Counted from the first letter of the stretch, positions 43,612-52,705 are shown. The stretch: DNA of 64,000 nucleotides from JAAYCI01 sp031551695 (GCA_031551695.1 JAVBNG010000020.1:62001-126000); one strand, 5' to 3'. Notes: generated from the letters alone by a model not told the origin. Numbers and translations are program-made.

Positions 43612-44982
43612 ATGCAAAAAATCGACTTACTGGTGCAAAACGCCCGGATCGTGTCGCCTGAAACAGGCAAGGTGAGCGGGGAAAACACCTGCATCGCCGT
43701 GGATAAGGGCGAGATTTTGGAAGTTGCGGCGGGCATCGCCGAAAAATATGACCCGAAAAAGACCCTGGACGCCGCGGGCAAATATGTGTTTCCCGGCTTT
43801 ATCAACACCCACAACCACCTGTTCCAGGTGCTTACCAAAGGCCTTGGCAAGGAACTGCTGCTGTGGGACTGGCTGAACACCACCGTCATGAAAATGACGC
43901 CCCACATCGACGAGGACGCCCTGTACGCCTCGGCGCTGGCGGGCTGCATGGCCAGCATGCGCACCGGCGTTACCACCACGCTGGATTTCCAGTACCTGCA
44001 CTCCCGCCCCGGCCACTTCGACGCCGTGTGCCAGGCCTACACAGACAGCGGCATGCGCGGCTATGTGGGCCGCACCCAGTATGAAAACCCCTACGACGGC
44101 TTTGGCACCACCAAGGCGGAAACGGAAGAAGAATATTTCAACAACATGTCCGACATCGTGTCCGGCATGAAGGATCGCTCCATGCTGGACGCCGCCGTCA
44201 TCGTGCCCATTATCATCGGCGTCAAGGACCTGCCTTACTACAAAGACGGCTATTTCGGCCGCCTGCGCCGGTGCGCGGACGATTTGAAGATCCCCTACAC
44301 GGCCCACGTGGTGGAAACGATGGATGACGACAACTATGCCCTTGAGCATCTGGGCATGGACACCATCGACTTCATGGATTCGAACAAGTTTTTCGGCCCG
44401 CGCTGTGTGCTGGCCCACTGCGTGAAAATGAAGGACAAGGACTTTGCCATTTTCAAAGAAAACGACGTGAAAGTGTCTTACAATGCGGTTTCCAACATGA
44501 TCCTAGCCTCCGGCGTCGCCCCCATCGGCCGCTTTTTGGAGGAGGGCATCTGTGTGTCCATCGCCACAGACGGCCCCGGCAGCAACGACTCGCTGGACAT
44601 GCTGGAAGCCATGAAAACCTCGGGCCTTTTGCAAAAGGTGGCCAGCCTCGATTCCCGTGCCATGCCCGCGCAAAAAGTGCTGGAATGCGCCACCATGGGC
44701 GGTGCGCGCGCCCTTTGCCGCGAGGACCTTGGCAGTGTGGAGGCGGGCAAAAAGGCCGATTTCCTGCTGTTTGACCCGCACAACCTGCGCAGCGCCCCCG
44801 TGGCGGACCCGGTGGCCAGCCTTGTGTACACCAGCGGCGAAAGCAGCATCGACACCGTGGTGGTGAACGGCCGCGTGCTTATTGAAGAGAAGCGCTTTAC
44901 CGGCGTGGACGAAGGCCTGGTGGTGGAAAAGCTGGAGGCCGCCGCCGCGCGAGTGCGCAAAGCGGCGGGCATTGCATTGTAA
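43612..44982 (+). CDS. Amidohydrolase, SsnA/cytosine deaminase-like
   Basis: A 456-residue metal-dependent hydrolase of the amidohydrolase superfamily (ATZ/TRZ/SsnA group). Metal ligands are visible: the HNH motif in FINTHNHLF near 65-69, His in YTAHVVET, His in LAHCVK, and Asp in IATDGPGSND. This group deaminates or dechlorinates N-heterocycles such as guanine, cytosine or S-adenosylhomocysteine; the exact substrate cannot be told. GGAGGG lies before the ATG. It lies in one operon with ubiX, an iron alcohol dehydrogenase and an aldehyde dehydrogenase, suggesting catabolism of an N-containing ring compound (inference). Confidence 0.85.
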   Translation: MQKIDLLVQNARIVSPETGKVSGENTCIAVDKGEILEVAAGIAEKYDPKKTLDAAGKYVFPGFINTHNHLFQVLTKGLGKELLLWDWLNTTVMKMTPHIDEDALYASALAGCMASMRTGVTTTLDFQYLHSRPGHFDAVCQAYTDSGMRGYVGRTQYENPYDGFGTTKAETEEEYFNNMSDIVSGMKDRSMLDAAVIVPIIIGVKDLPYYKDGYFGRLRRCADDLKIPYTAHVVETMDDDNYALEHLGMDTIDFMDSNKFFGPRCVLAHCVKMKDKDFAIFKENDVKVSYNAVSNMILASGVAPIGRFLEEGICVSIATDGPGSNDSLDMLEAMKTSGLLQKVASLDSRAMPAQKVLECATMGGARALCREDLGSVEAGKKADFLLFDPHNLRSAPVADPVASLVYTSGESSIDTVVVNGRVLIEEKRFTGVDEGLVVEKLEAAAARVRKAAGIAL

Positions 44983-45041
44983 GTTTGCCGAACATTGTAA
45001 GTTGCCAAACGAAATATAACAGAGAAAAGAAGGGGAAAACG

Positions 45042-46205
45042 ATGGACGTGAAAAAGTTCTTTATGCCAACGAACGTGAAATTCGGCAAGGGCGCGCTTTC
45101 GGCGCTGGCCGACATTGTGCAGCCGGCCGACCGCGTGTTTTTCGTCACGGACGAGGGCCTGGAACAGCTGGGCCTTGCGGACAAGGCGCGGGAGCTGATC
45201 AAGGCTGCCGGGGCGGACTGCGCCACCTTCAACAAGGTGCCGCCGAACCCCTCCGCCGAGCTGGCGGAAGCGGCCATGGCCGAGCTGAAAGCCTACGCCC
45301 CCACCATGGTGGTAAGCCTTGGCGGCGGCAGCCCCACCGACCTTGGCAAAATTTTGGCGGCCTTGGCCACAAACCCGCTGCCGCTGGAAGAGTACCAGTG
45401 GAACGGCAAGCCCTTTGAAAACCCGTCCCTGCCGTTCGTGGCCATCCCCACCACGGCGGGCACCGGCAGCGAAGTGACCCGCGTGGCTGTTATCGTAAGC
45501 CGCAACGCCAAAAAAGGCGTCAACTCGGACGTGCTGTTCCCGAAATATGCCATTGTGGACCCGGAGCTGATGACCGGCCTGCCCGTGTACCTCACGGCCA
45601 CCACCGGCATGGACGCGCTTACCCACGCCATCGAGGCCTATGTGGGCCTTGGGGCGAACCCGTTTACCGACGCCTTCGCCGAGGAGGCCATCCGGCTCAT
45701 CGGCAAATCCCTGTGGCGGGCGTCGGCCTGCGGCACAGACGTGGACGCCCGGGCGGACATGGCCCTTGCCAGCACCCTGGCCGGCGTTGCCATGGACCAG
45801 GCGGGCCTTGGCATGGTGCACGCCATGAGCGGCCCCATGTGCGGCTTTTTCCACCTGGCCCACGGCGAAAGCAACGCCATATTGCTGGAGCATGTGATGC
45901 GCTACAACCTGCCCGCGAACCCCGAAAAGTTTGCCAATATCGCAAAGCTGCTGGGCTGCGAGACCATGGGCCTCGACACCTTCGAGCAGGCGGAGCTTTC
46001 CGTGCAGGCGGTGCGGCGGCTGTTTGAGCACACCGGCGCCAAATGCGACCTCGCCAAATTCGGCGTGAAACGCACCGACGCCGACCTTGTGGCCGAGGAG
46101 ACGAAGAAGATGTTCCTGGTGCGCAACAACCCGCGCGTGCCGAGCCATGAGGACTGCAAGATGGTGTTCCTGGGCGTTTTGGACGATTACGGAATTACGG
46201 AATAG
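45042..46205 (+). CDS. Iron-containing alcohol dehydrogenase
   Basis: A 387-residue type III alcohol dehydrogenase that interconverts an alcohol and its aldehyde with NAD(P). The GGGSPTDLGK loop and PTTAGTGSEVT segment bind coenzyme and metal. The metal-binding stretch includes the histidines of GMDALTHAIEAYV and of MVHAMSGPMCGFFHLAHGESNA. The ATG at 45042 follows AAGGGGAAAA. It is placed between the amidohydrolase and an aldehyde dehydrogenase, so it probably supplies or uses the same aldehyde. Confidence 0.93.
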   Translation: MDVKKFFMPTNVKFGKGALSALADIVQPADRVFFVTDEGLEQLGLADKARELIKAAGADCATFNKVPPNPSAELAEAAMAELKAYAPTMVVSLGGGSPTDLGKILAALATNPLPLEEYQWNGKPFENPSLPFVAIPTTAGTGSEVTRVAVIVSRNAKKGVNSDVLFPKYAIVDPELMTGLPVYLTATTGMDALTHAIEAYVGLGANPFTDAFAEEAIRLIGKSLWRASACGTDVDARADMALASTLAGVAMDQAGLGMVHAMSGPMCGFFHLAHGESNAILLEHVMRYNLPANPEKFANIAKLLGCETMGLDTFEQAELSVQAVRRLFEHTGAKCDLAKFGVKRTDADLVAEETKKMFLVRNNPRVPSHEDCKMVFLGVLDDYGITE

Positions 46206-46333
46206 GCAAACGCGACAGTAGTCGCACTTTAGCCACTTTTTTTATTGAAAGTAATAACTGTATCAACGCGCCGCCAGTCCGCCAACGGCCATGGCTGCGT
46301 ATGAATCCGCCGTTGGGGAAAGGTTGTTTAGGT

Positions 46334-47800
46334 ATGGCGAATACAGACGTGCGCAAATTCCAAAACTACATCGACGGGAAGTGGCAGGCCAGCGTCACAG
46401 GCGAGACCAAGGAGCTGCACTGCCCCGCCAGCGGGGAAGTGGTGGCGAACATTCCCGCCAGCGACAAGCGGGACGTGGACGCCGCCGTGGCCAGCGCAAA
46501 GCGGGCCTTTTACGAAGAGGACTGGGCCTTCAACCCGCGCGGGCGCTCGGCGGCCATGTTCAGCTGGGCGCGCAAGATGCGCGAAAACCATGAGGCCCTT
46601 GCCCGCCAGCTGTCGCTGGAAACGGGCAAGCCCATAGGCGAGGCGCGCTTTGAAGTGAACGGCGCCATCGGTTACCTGGAATTTTACGCCAGTGCCGCGC
46701 GCAATATTTACGGCGGCACCATCCCGGTGGACCAATACACTCTCTCAGTGCTGGCGCGGGACCCGGTGGGCGTCATTGGCGTCATCACGCCGTGGAACTA
46801 TCCCATTACCCTGCTGATGCGCGACATGGCCCCGGCCCTTGCCGCGGGCAACACCATTGTGGTGAAGGCGGCGGACCAGACCACCGGCTGCACCCTGGCG
46901 GTGATTGAGCTGCTGGAGGGCCTCGACGGCTTCCCCCGCGGCGTGATGAACGCGGTGAGCGGCCTTGGGCGCGTGGTGGGCAACGCCCTTGTGGAGCACG
47001 CGGACGTGGACATGATCAGCTTCACCGGCGGCGTGGACACGGGCAAAAATATTATGCGTAGCGCGGCGGACACGATGAAAAAGCTGTCGCTGGAGTTGGG
47101 CGGCAAAAGCCCCAATATTATTTTTGCCGACGCAGACCTGGAAAAGGCGCTGCCCTATGCGGTGAAGGCATGCTTCACCAACGCGGGCCAGCTGTGCACA
47201 TCCGGCACGCGGCTGGTGATTGAAGAGAGCATTGCCGAAGGCTTTGTGGCAAAGCTGAAAGCCGCCGTGGAGGCGCTGAAAATCGGCCCATGCCTCGACG
47301 ATGCCACCCAGATGGGCGCCATCACCACGGAAGACCAGATGGAGAAGGTGCTTTCGTATATCGAGATTGGCAAAAAGGACGGCAAGCTGGTAACAGGCGG
47401 CAAGCGCCTGACGGAGAACGGCCTCGACAAGGGCTTTTTCGTGGCCCCCACCATTTTCATGAACCCGCCGATGGAAAGCCCCGTGGTGCAGGAAGAGATT
47501 TTTGGGCCTGTGCTGGTGGTGCAGACCTTCAAGACGGAGGCGGAGGCCATCGCAATTGCCAACGGCACTACCTTTGGCCTTGCCAGCGGCGTGTGGAGCC
47601 AGGACATCGACCGTGCCATGCGCGTGGCGCGCAAAGTCCGCGCGGGCAGCGTGTGGGTGAACTGCTACAACCGGCTGTTCCCGGAGTGCGAGACCGGCGG
47701 CTTCAAAGAGAGCGGCATCGACCGCGCCGGCGGCGTGGAAGGCCTGATGAAGTATACCGAAGTGAAACACATTTGCGTGGATTTTGTGCCGAAAGCCTAA
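46334..47800 (+). CDS. NAD(P)-dependent aldehyde dehydrogenase
   Basis: A 488-residue ALDH-superfamily enzyme oxidising an aldehyde to the acid. Key elements are GVITPWNYP, the FTGGVDTG coenzyme loop, the catalytic Glu in LELGGKSPNIIF and the catalytic Cys in NAGQLCTSG, then EIFGPVL. It resembles the betaine-aldehyde group but substrate is unproven. The 128-base gap from the alcohol dehydrogenase has only a weak 5-bp hairpin (GCGAC/GTCGC), so read-through from the same operon is likely. The start ATG at 46334 gives MANTDVRKFQNYIDG. Confidence 0.92.
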   Translation: MANTDVRKFQNYIDGKWQASVTGETKELHCPASGEVVANIPASDKRDVDAAVASAKRAFYEEDWAFNPRGRSAAMFSWARKMRENHEALARQLSLETGKPIGEARFEVNGAIGYLEFYASAARNIYGGTIPVDQYTLSVLARDPVGVIGVITPWNYPITLLMRDMAPALAAGNTIVVKAADQTTGCTLAVIELLEGLDGFPRGVMNAVSGLGRVVGNALVEHADVDMISFTGGVDTGKNIMRSAADTMKKLSLELGGKSPNIIFADADLEKALPYAVKACFTNAGQLCTSGTRLVIEESIAEGFVAKLKAAVEALKIGPCLDDATQMGAITTEDQMEKVLSYIEIGKKDGKLVTGGKRLTENGLDKGFFVAPTIFMNPPMESPVVQEEIFGPVLVVQTFKTEAEAIAIANGTTFGLASGVWSQDIDRAMRVARKVRAGSVWVNCYNRLFPECETGGFKESGIDRAGGVEGLMKYTEVKHICVDFVPKA

Positions 47801-47804
47801 ATGC

Positions 47805-47852
47805 AAAAACCTTCGCGCGCGGCGGGCTTGCCCCGCCGCGGCGAAGGTTTTA
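47805..47852 (+). terminator. Rho-independent terminator of the ubiX-aldehyde dehydrogenase operon
   Basis: A long imperfect stem: AAAACCTTCGC plus GCGGCGGG pair with CCCGCCGC plus GCGAAGGTTTT around loop CTTG, followed by a T-rich run. Confidence 0.9.
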
Positions 47853-48120
47853 ATTTTACCTTGACGGCCTGCCGTTTTGATGCTGCATTTATGCGTTCGG
47901 GGCGCCAAAGCGTTCGCTATACATAATGAATATACGTACCGATCCGGTTCATCGTGAAAAGATGGACTGGATTTTGTTTTTCTAACAAGCCCAATCGATC
48001 AAAAGATATGGCGTTGCTTCTTGCGGAAAAATGGAAAGTACACCGTACAAACGACGGAATACCCCCGAACACATTATGGCAAGCATTTCTGCGATGTTTT
48101 TTTAACTGGACATAGCGTAG
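47853..48120. other. Intergenic region upstream of the LuxR gene
   Basis: About 270 bases of lower GC than the operon before it. No gene, hairpin or repeat could be supported in it. The composition change starts here and continues through the LuxR/zinc-ribbon cluster. Confidence 0.4.
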
Positions 48121-48122
48121 AT

Positions 48123-48132
48123 GTGGTAAAAT
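48123..48132 (+). promoter_or_regulatory. Extended -10 promoter of the LuxR gene
   Basis: GTGG precedes TAAAAT (48127-48132), forming TGTGGTAAAAT, identical to the element before the orphan solute-binding protein. A weak TTAACT lies 19 bases before it. The start codon is 72 bases downstream. Confidence 0.5.
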
Positions 48133-48204
48133 AAAGAATATGGTACTGTGACGGGCAGTTTCTCCGCGCATCCGGTGCGCATCAGCGGTAAATGGGGTAT
48201 GGTT

Positions 48205-49587
48205 ATGAAAAGGGTTGTTTCCACCGAAGGCATTACAAAGAAAAATGCCCCCTATCTGATGATATGGGTACTGTATTATGCGTGGGTTGTTATCTTCACC
48301 ACTTGGTGGACGGTGACACCTTCCTCCGGCGACATTTACACCGCCGATATCCGCAGCATTGTCCATGGCGTGAACTTGCTGAGCTCGGCGGTTTGTATCA
48401 GTTTTTACAAAAAGGAGTGGTTTGCTAAGGCAGCGCGCGCGGCGGCTGTGATATTGCTGGCGGGCACAACGGTTTTTCTCTTTGTGCTGCCCACGGGCTG
48501 GCAGTTGTATGCCGCGCCGGCGGTGGGGGCCATACTTGGGCTTATGAACGTAAGCATCCTGATCCCTTTCGTGTATGTGATGAACAACACGGAAAAGCTC
48601 TATGGCATGCTGCTGGCCTTTGTGTGCCTAAACCTGCTCTCGCTGTTGGGGCAGACGGCCTGGTTTGGCAGTCTTGGGGAGAAAATCGCTTCGCTCGTCA
48701 TTCTGGCCGCAGCGTTGTCCGGCGTCCTGTTCTTCAAAAAGGAGGACCTGAACACCCCGGACGCTTTGTTGCCGGCAAAGCCGGCGAACAAGACCGTCTA
48801 TTTTTCATTGGCCATCAACTGTTTTTTTGCCGTCTTCATAAAAGGCGTCGGCATCATCATGCTGAACAACATTTCGGGTGTCAATTTGCCCTCCGCCTAC
48901 CTGTGTTTTTTTACAGGCGGCTTGCTGGGCTGCGGGGTGTATTGGTTTGTCTTTGCCCGCGTCCGCGGCAGCCTGTTCACGGTGTGGAACATCACTTTTT
49001 CCGCTTTCCTGCTGGCGGCCTTGAGCTATGCCGTTGTGCCTGTCTATCCGGCTGCCGGTATTCCCGTTGCCATTTTTACCGGGATTGCCGGCACCATAGG
49101 CATGATCACCCTATATTACAACACGGGGGTGATTGGCCGGAAATACCGCAGCATGAACTACCTGAAGCTGTGCCTGTGGTTTGGGGTGTTGGGCGGTGGA
49201 GGAAGCGTTGTGCTTGGCAACTTGCTGGGCCGGCTGAACCAGACCGTTGCCATCACGGTGCTTGCGGGCGTGTCGGTTTTGGCCTGCATTGTCTACTTTA
49301 TTATGTTTCCCTTCTTGCAGCGCACCTATTTCCAGGACGAATGGACCACCGATTCGGAACTTACCGAGACCGACGGCCAGTTAGGCGAAATGATGCGGCG
49401 TTACCAGCTTACCCCCAGGGAATCCCAGATATGCCGCCTGCTGCTGGACGGACACACCATGCGCCAGATTGCCGGTGAACTCCAAATATCCCAGTCAACC
49501 GTCAGTATGCACACCGTTAATTTGTATCGGAAACTCGGCATCAACAGCCGGATAGAGCTTTTGAACCGGATGCGGGAAACCCTATAG
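48205..49587 (+). CDS. Membrane-embedded LuxR-type transcriptional regulator
   Basis: A 460-residue protein with about twelve membrane segments (residues 15-375, MFS-like layout) and a C-terminal LuxR-type helix-turn-helix (about 395-458): LTPRESQICRLLLDGHTMRQIA, then STVSMHTVNLYRKLGINSRIELL. It is a one-component membrane sensor, of a kind common in Actinobacteria such as Eggerthella relatives and found in some Firmicutes. The ATG at 48205 has GGGG 7 bases upstream. Its own terminator follows, and the next operon, probably its target, begins 160 bases further on. GC content is lower than in neighbouring operons. Confidence 0.85.
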   Translation: MKRVVSTEGITKKNAPYLMIWVLYYAWVVIFTTWWTVTPSSGDIYTADIRSIVHGVNLLSSAVCISFYKKEWFAKAARAAAVILLAGTTVFLFVLPTGWQLYAAPAVGAILGLMNVSILIPFVYVMNNTEKLYGMLLAFVCLNLLSLLGQTAWFGSLGEKIASLVILAAALSGVLFFKKEDLNTPDALLPAKPANKTVYFSLAINCFFAVFIKGVGIIMLNNISGVNLPSAYLCFFTGGLLGCGVYWFVFARVRGSLFTVWNITFSAFLLAALSYAVVPVYPAAGIPVAIFTGIAGTIGMITLYYNTGVIGRKYRSMNYLKLCLWFGVLGGGGSVVLGNLLGRLNQTVAITVLAGVSVLACIVYFIMFPFLQRTYFQDEWTTDSELTETDGQLGEMMRRYQLTPRESQICRLLLDGHTMRQIAGELQISQSTVSMHTVNLYRKLGINSRIELLNRMRETL

Positions 49588-49603
49588 GCAAGAAAAAGGC
49601 GGT

Positions 49604-49634
49604 ACCTCCCTGACTATATAGGGGGGTGTTTTTT
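49604..49634 (+). terminator. Terminator of the LuxR gene
   Basis: An 8-bp stem (ACCTCCCT with AGGGGGGT, one G-T pair), 8-base loop, followed by GTTTTTT. It separates the regulator from the zinc-ribbon operon. Confidence 0.8.
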
Positions 49635-49796
49635 GTGCATTATTTCGCACAAAAAAGAGAATACAGGTAAATTCACAGGTAGGCAAACAGCTTTTTTCGC
49701 CCAATGATACAGACATGGGGTATCTATTTTTTGTGAAAGGAGTGCCCGTGGTAGGGTTACGCTGTGGCGTTCTGGAAACGGAAGGAGGTGACTGCT

Positions 49797-50156
49797 TTGT
49801 TCACGTTGGGTCAGGGGGGCGGCCGCGCGTTTATGCCGGTTTCACCCAATGACAGCGAGGAAGCCTTACAGGCGCGAGCGGGACGGCTGTCCGGCGATGA
49901 GGCAGAAATCTACAAATGGCTGCGGGAGTTTTACAGCGAGCGATGGATTGCGGAGACTTTGCTGCTGAAGCGGCTTGAAGCGAGAGAAAAAATCCGGCAG
50001 GTATATTTCAAGCTGGGCGTCAAGAACAAGCGGGCGCTGCTCAGGGCCTATGGTCGCCTTCCGCACCTTCAAAAGGGCCCGGTGGATACCGGGATTATCG
50101 ACAGCTATGTTGATGCGCGCACAGAAAAAGCGATACAAACAATCTTGATGAAATGA
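49797..50156 (+). CDS. Small protein with a divergent LuxR-type helix-turn-helix
   Basis: A 119-residue protein. Residues about 33-92 align with the LuxR HTH of the upstream regulator: LSGDEAEIYKWL for LTPRESQICRLL, WIAETL for QIAGEL, and VYFKLGVKNKRALL for LYRKLGINSRIELL. The recognition-helix residues are replaced by charged ones (KRLEAREKIRQ), so DNA binding may be altered. The TTG at 49797 is chosen because the perfect AAGGAGGTG lies 7 bases before it. It is the first gene of the zinc-ribbon operon. Confidence 0.65.
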   Translation: MFTLGQGGGRAFMPVSPNDSEEALQARAGRLSGDEAEIYKWLREFYSERWIAETLLLKRLEAREKIRQVYFKLGVKNKRALLRAYGRLPHLQKGPVDTGIIDSYVDARTEKAIQTILMK

Positions 50157-50172
50157 AAGGGAGGAAAAGGAG

Positions 50173-50652
50173 ATGGCTGACAATCCACTGGGCGGTTTGG
50201 GCGGTATATTCGGTGGCGGTTTGGGGAAGGCGCTTTCCGGCTTTATGCCACAGGACGCACCCGAAACCAAGCTGTTCAAAGCGAGCGGCGAGCTGGGCGA
50301 TTTGCAAAAGCAGGAAGCTGAGATTTTAACCGAAATAGGTCGTCAAGCGTTTGCGCAAAATCCGGGTGCCTGGCCCCAGGCCGACAAATTGCGTCTCATT
50401 CAAAGCAACATCGCCGAGGCGCAGGGGACGTTGGACGAGGCAAAACGGATCCAGGCCGAAGCCGACGCCGCCAAGGCGGCAGACGATGCAAATGGCCTCT
50501 GCCCCAGCTGTGGGCACAAAAACCCAGAGGGAGTGAAATTCTGCCAGGAGTGCGGCGGCAAGCTGGGGGAGTCCTTCTGCAAAAACTGTGGCGCCAAATT
50601 GCAGCCCGGCACCCGTTTTTGTGGCGAGTGCGGTGCAAATCAGGAGGGGTAG
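50173..50652 (+). CDS. Zinc-ribbon protein with Gly-rich N-terminus
   Basis: A 159-residue protein. A glycine-rich start (NPLGGLGGIFGGGLGKAL, residues 4-21) is followed by a helical, possibly coiled-coil segment (about 30-107) and two C-terminal zinc ribbons: CPSCG...CQECG and CKNCG...CGECG. These double zinc ribbons usually bind protein partners or nucleic acid. Function is unknown. GGGAGGAAAAGGAG precedes the ATG. It lies 16 bases after the small LuxR-fold gene. Confidence 0.75.
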   Translation: MADNPLGGLGGIFGGGLGKALSGFMPQDAPETKLFKASGELGDLQKQEAEILTEIGRQAFAQNPGAWPQADKLRLIQSNIAEAQGTLDEAKRIQAEADAAKAADDANGLCPSCGHKNPEGVKFCQECGGKLGESFCKNCGAKLQPGTRFCGECGANQEG

Positions 50653-50674
50653 CGCAGAAAGGAGATGGTGACGA

Positions 50675-51010
50675 GTGGCAACCTACAAACAGCCTTGCGT
50701 CCACTGCGGTGCCTTCATCGAGCGGGACGCCCGCCTGTGCCCAAACTGTGCCAGCCACAGCCCCTTTGGCTACCACTGCCCTGCCTGCATGCGGGAGATT
50801 GAGAAGGGTCGGCCGGTCTGCTCCGGCTGCGGGCGTTCCCTCACGGTGGTGTGCCCCGCTTGCGGGCAACCTGCCTTTGCGGATGAACGCTGCGAAAAAT
50901 GTGGCAGCAGTTTGATGATCCGCTGCGCAAATGTCCGCTGTGGGGAGTTGCAGTTTTTTGAGAATGCCAAATGTACTGCCTGCGGCAAGAAAATAAAGTC
51001 CAAACGATAA
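50675..51010 (+). CDS. Multi-zinc-ribbon protein
   Basis: A 111-residue protein made almost only of zinc knuckles: CVHC, CPNC, CPAC, CSGC, CPAC, CEKC, a CANVRC variant, and CTAC, enough for four zinc ribbons in a row. The C-terminus is basic (KKIKSKR). No catalytic domain is present, so a scaffold or nucleic-acid-binding role is likely. The GTG start follows AAAGGAG. It is the third gene of the operon. Confidence 0.75.
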   Translation: MATYKQPCVHCGAFIERDARLCPNCASHSPFGYHCPACMREIEKGRPVCSGCGRSLTVVCPACGQPAFADERCEKCGSSLMIRCANVRCGELQFFENAKCTACGKKIKSKR

Positions 51011-51044
51011 ATAAATTCAGAAAAGGTATGGGAGGAACACATAT

Positions 51045-51887
51045 ATGAAAAAGGCCATCGCCCTGCTTACTGTTTTATTCTGCATTACAGCAGTTTTATC
51101 CGGCTGCGGGGGCGCCAAACGTGTAGAGGGAACCAGTTTCGGCACAGCAGTTGAAAGTGGCGGTGTTGCGGCACCGGCAAACAATCAGGCCGGCGGGATA
51201 TACAAAACCCCCGGCAACGAACTGACGGATTTTTCCAATGCGTTCCAAAGCGCGGTTTCCGTTTTTGAGGAGGCTACGAATGGCTTGGAGGATTTTGACG
51301 CCCTCACCACCCAGCTTTCCGTGGTGTCTGCCTATATGCCGGTTTACACTGTGGCCATGTATGACCTTCTTGACAGTGCAGACAAGGCGCACGAGGAGGG
51401 AACCTTGATGCTGTCCGGCTATGAGGCTGTCCGTGACAAAGCGGGCACGGAAATCACATTCAGCGGCAACGCGGTGCTGGAAGAAGATTCGCCAACGGGC
51501 GCAAAAGCCGGTGACAAGCTGGAGGAGAGCGGCAGTCTAAACACCGAGACCAATACCTTCACCTATCTGTCCACAGCCACCCGCGGTGAATCCGTTGTCT
51601 CACGCAGCGCCATCCAGATATGCATGAGCGGCGACACTTGGGTTTTCCAGTACATCGCATCGAATAATCCTGCCCAGGACGAAAGAGGCAACAACCTGAA
51701 TGTTGCGGTGTTTGAGCGGTTTAACCAAACGGAGCAGGAGACCATTGTTGCCACGCATACCCTGCCCACCGATTTTACGCCCGCCGCAATTTCTGCCGAC
51801 AGTGCGCCCGACCAAATGGCGGAAGGGTTTACAGGGACCGGGCGAATCACAGTTCAAAGCAATGAAGCGGCCTATCAATCGCTGTAG
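51045..51887 (+). CDS. Secreted lipoprotein of unknown function
   Basis: A 280-residue lipoprotein. The signal peptide MKKAIALLTVLFCITAVLSG ends in the lipobox LSGC, with Cys20-21 as the lipidation site. After a short linker, about residues 60-115 are predicted helical, and about 140-270 contain short beta-type segments (FTYLSTATRGE, WVFQYIASN). I recognise no family. It is the only exported product of the operon and may be the sensed or protected envelope component. GGGAGG precedes the ATG. Confidence 0.75.
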   Translation: MKKAIALLTVLFCITAVLSGCGGAKRVEGTSFGTAVESGGVAAPANNQAGGIYKTPGNELTDFSNAFQSAVSVFEEATNGLEDFDALTTQLSVVSAYMPVYTVAMYDLLDSADKAHEEGTLMLSGYEAVRDKAGTEITFSGNAVLEEDSPTGAKAGDKLEESGSLNTETNTFTYLSTATRGESVVSRSAIQICMSGDTWVFQYIASNNPAQDERGNNLNVAVFERFNQTEQETIVATHTLPTDFTPAAISADSAPDQMAEGFTGTGRITVQSNEAAYQSL

Positions 51888-51917
51888 CAATCAAAAGGGC
51901 ATAGGGAGGTGGTATTG

Positions 51918-52682
51918 ATGCTCAAGGCATTCACACGAAATTATGAAGACAACTCCACCGACGCAGGTTTCGAGTTCACTTTTTACTGCGACAACTGCCG
52001 CGACGGATACAAGAGCAGCTTTATTGAATCGGAAACGTACAAAAAGAAAAAAGGCCTCCGCGAGCTGGGGCAAGGCGTGAGCCTGCTGGGCAACCTGGTG
52101 GGCGGCAGGCTTGGAAGCCTTGCCTATTCCGCCGAACGGGGCGGTGATATCCTTGCTGAGCGGTTTGAAGGCCAAAGCCCCGAATGGCGCAAGGAGCATG
52201 AGCACGCCTTTGAACACGCCCAGAACGAAGCAAAGCAGCATTTCCACCGGTGCCACAGTTGCAACAGCTACGTGTGCGACGCGTGCCTGAACGAAGACGA
52301 GGGGTTGTGCGTGGCATGCGCACCGCGGCAGGAGGTTTATGTTGCCCGCGCCCGCGCCGACGCAATGAAACGCAACATTGAGGACGCGGGGCAGGCCGCC
52401 ACGGTATGGAAGGGTGCCGTTGAGAGTAAAACCACAGTCTGCCCGGCCTGTGGAAAGCCCGCCGGCAGTGGGAAGTTCTGCAACAACTGCGGCGCCGCCA
52501 TGGCGCTGAAGGAATGCCCCAAGTGCGGGGCCAAGAACGCACAGGCGGTGCGCTTTTGCAACAATTGCGGCGAAAACCTTTCCGCAACATCGGCTGTGCC
52601 CAGCGGCAAATGTGGCGCCTGTGAGCAAGACAACCCACCCGGCACCAAGTTTTGCGGCGGATGCGGGAATAAACTTGCATAA
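51918..52682 (+). CDS. Large zinc-ribbon protein
   Basis: A 254-residue protein. It begins with CDNC near residue 26, followed by a helical, weakly amphipathic segment (GVSLLGNLVGGRLGSLAY) and a central CHSC...CDAC...CVAC cluster (about 113-137). Three C-terminal zinc ribbons follow: CPACG...CNNCG, CPKCG...CNNCG and CGAC...CGGCG. The Gly/Leu-rich segment resembles the glycine-rich start of the first zinc-ribbon protein, hinting at a shared partner or a membrane interface. The ATG at 51918 has GGGAGG 8 bases upstream. A terminator closes the operon. Confidence 0.75.
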   Translation: MLKAFTRNYEDNSTDAGFEFTFYCDNCRDGYKSSFIESETYKKKKGLRELGQGVSLLGNLVGGRLGSLAYSAERGGDILAERFEGQSPEWRKEHEHAFEHAQNEAKQHFHRCHSCNSYVCDACLNEDEGLCVACAPRQEVYVARARADAMKRNIEDAGQAATVWKGAVESKTTVCPACGKPAGSGKFCNNCGAAMALKECPKCGAKNAQAVRFCNNCGENLSATSAVPSGKCGACEQDNPPGTKFCGGCGNKLA

Positions 52683-52705
52683 GTTGCAGCCAATGACGTG
52701 AATGG

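Noticed and set aside
49748..49855. A GTG frame of about 35 codons with AAAGGAG upstream, overlapping the small LuxR-fold gene
   Set aside because: It could be a leader peptide, but composition is Gly/Val/Arg-rich as for a shadow frame, and the next ribosome binding site fits the LuxR-fold gene better.
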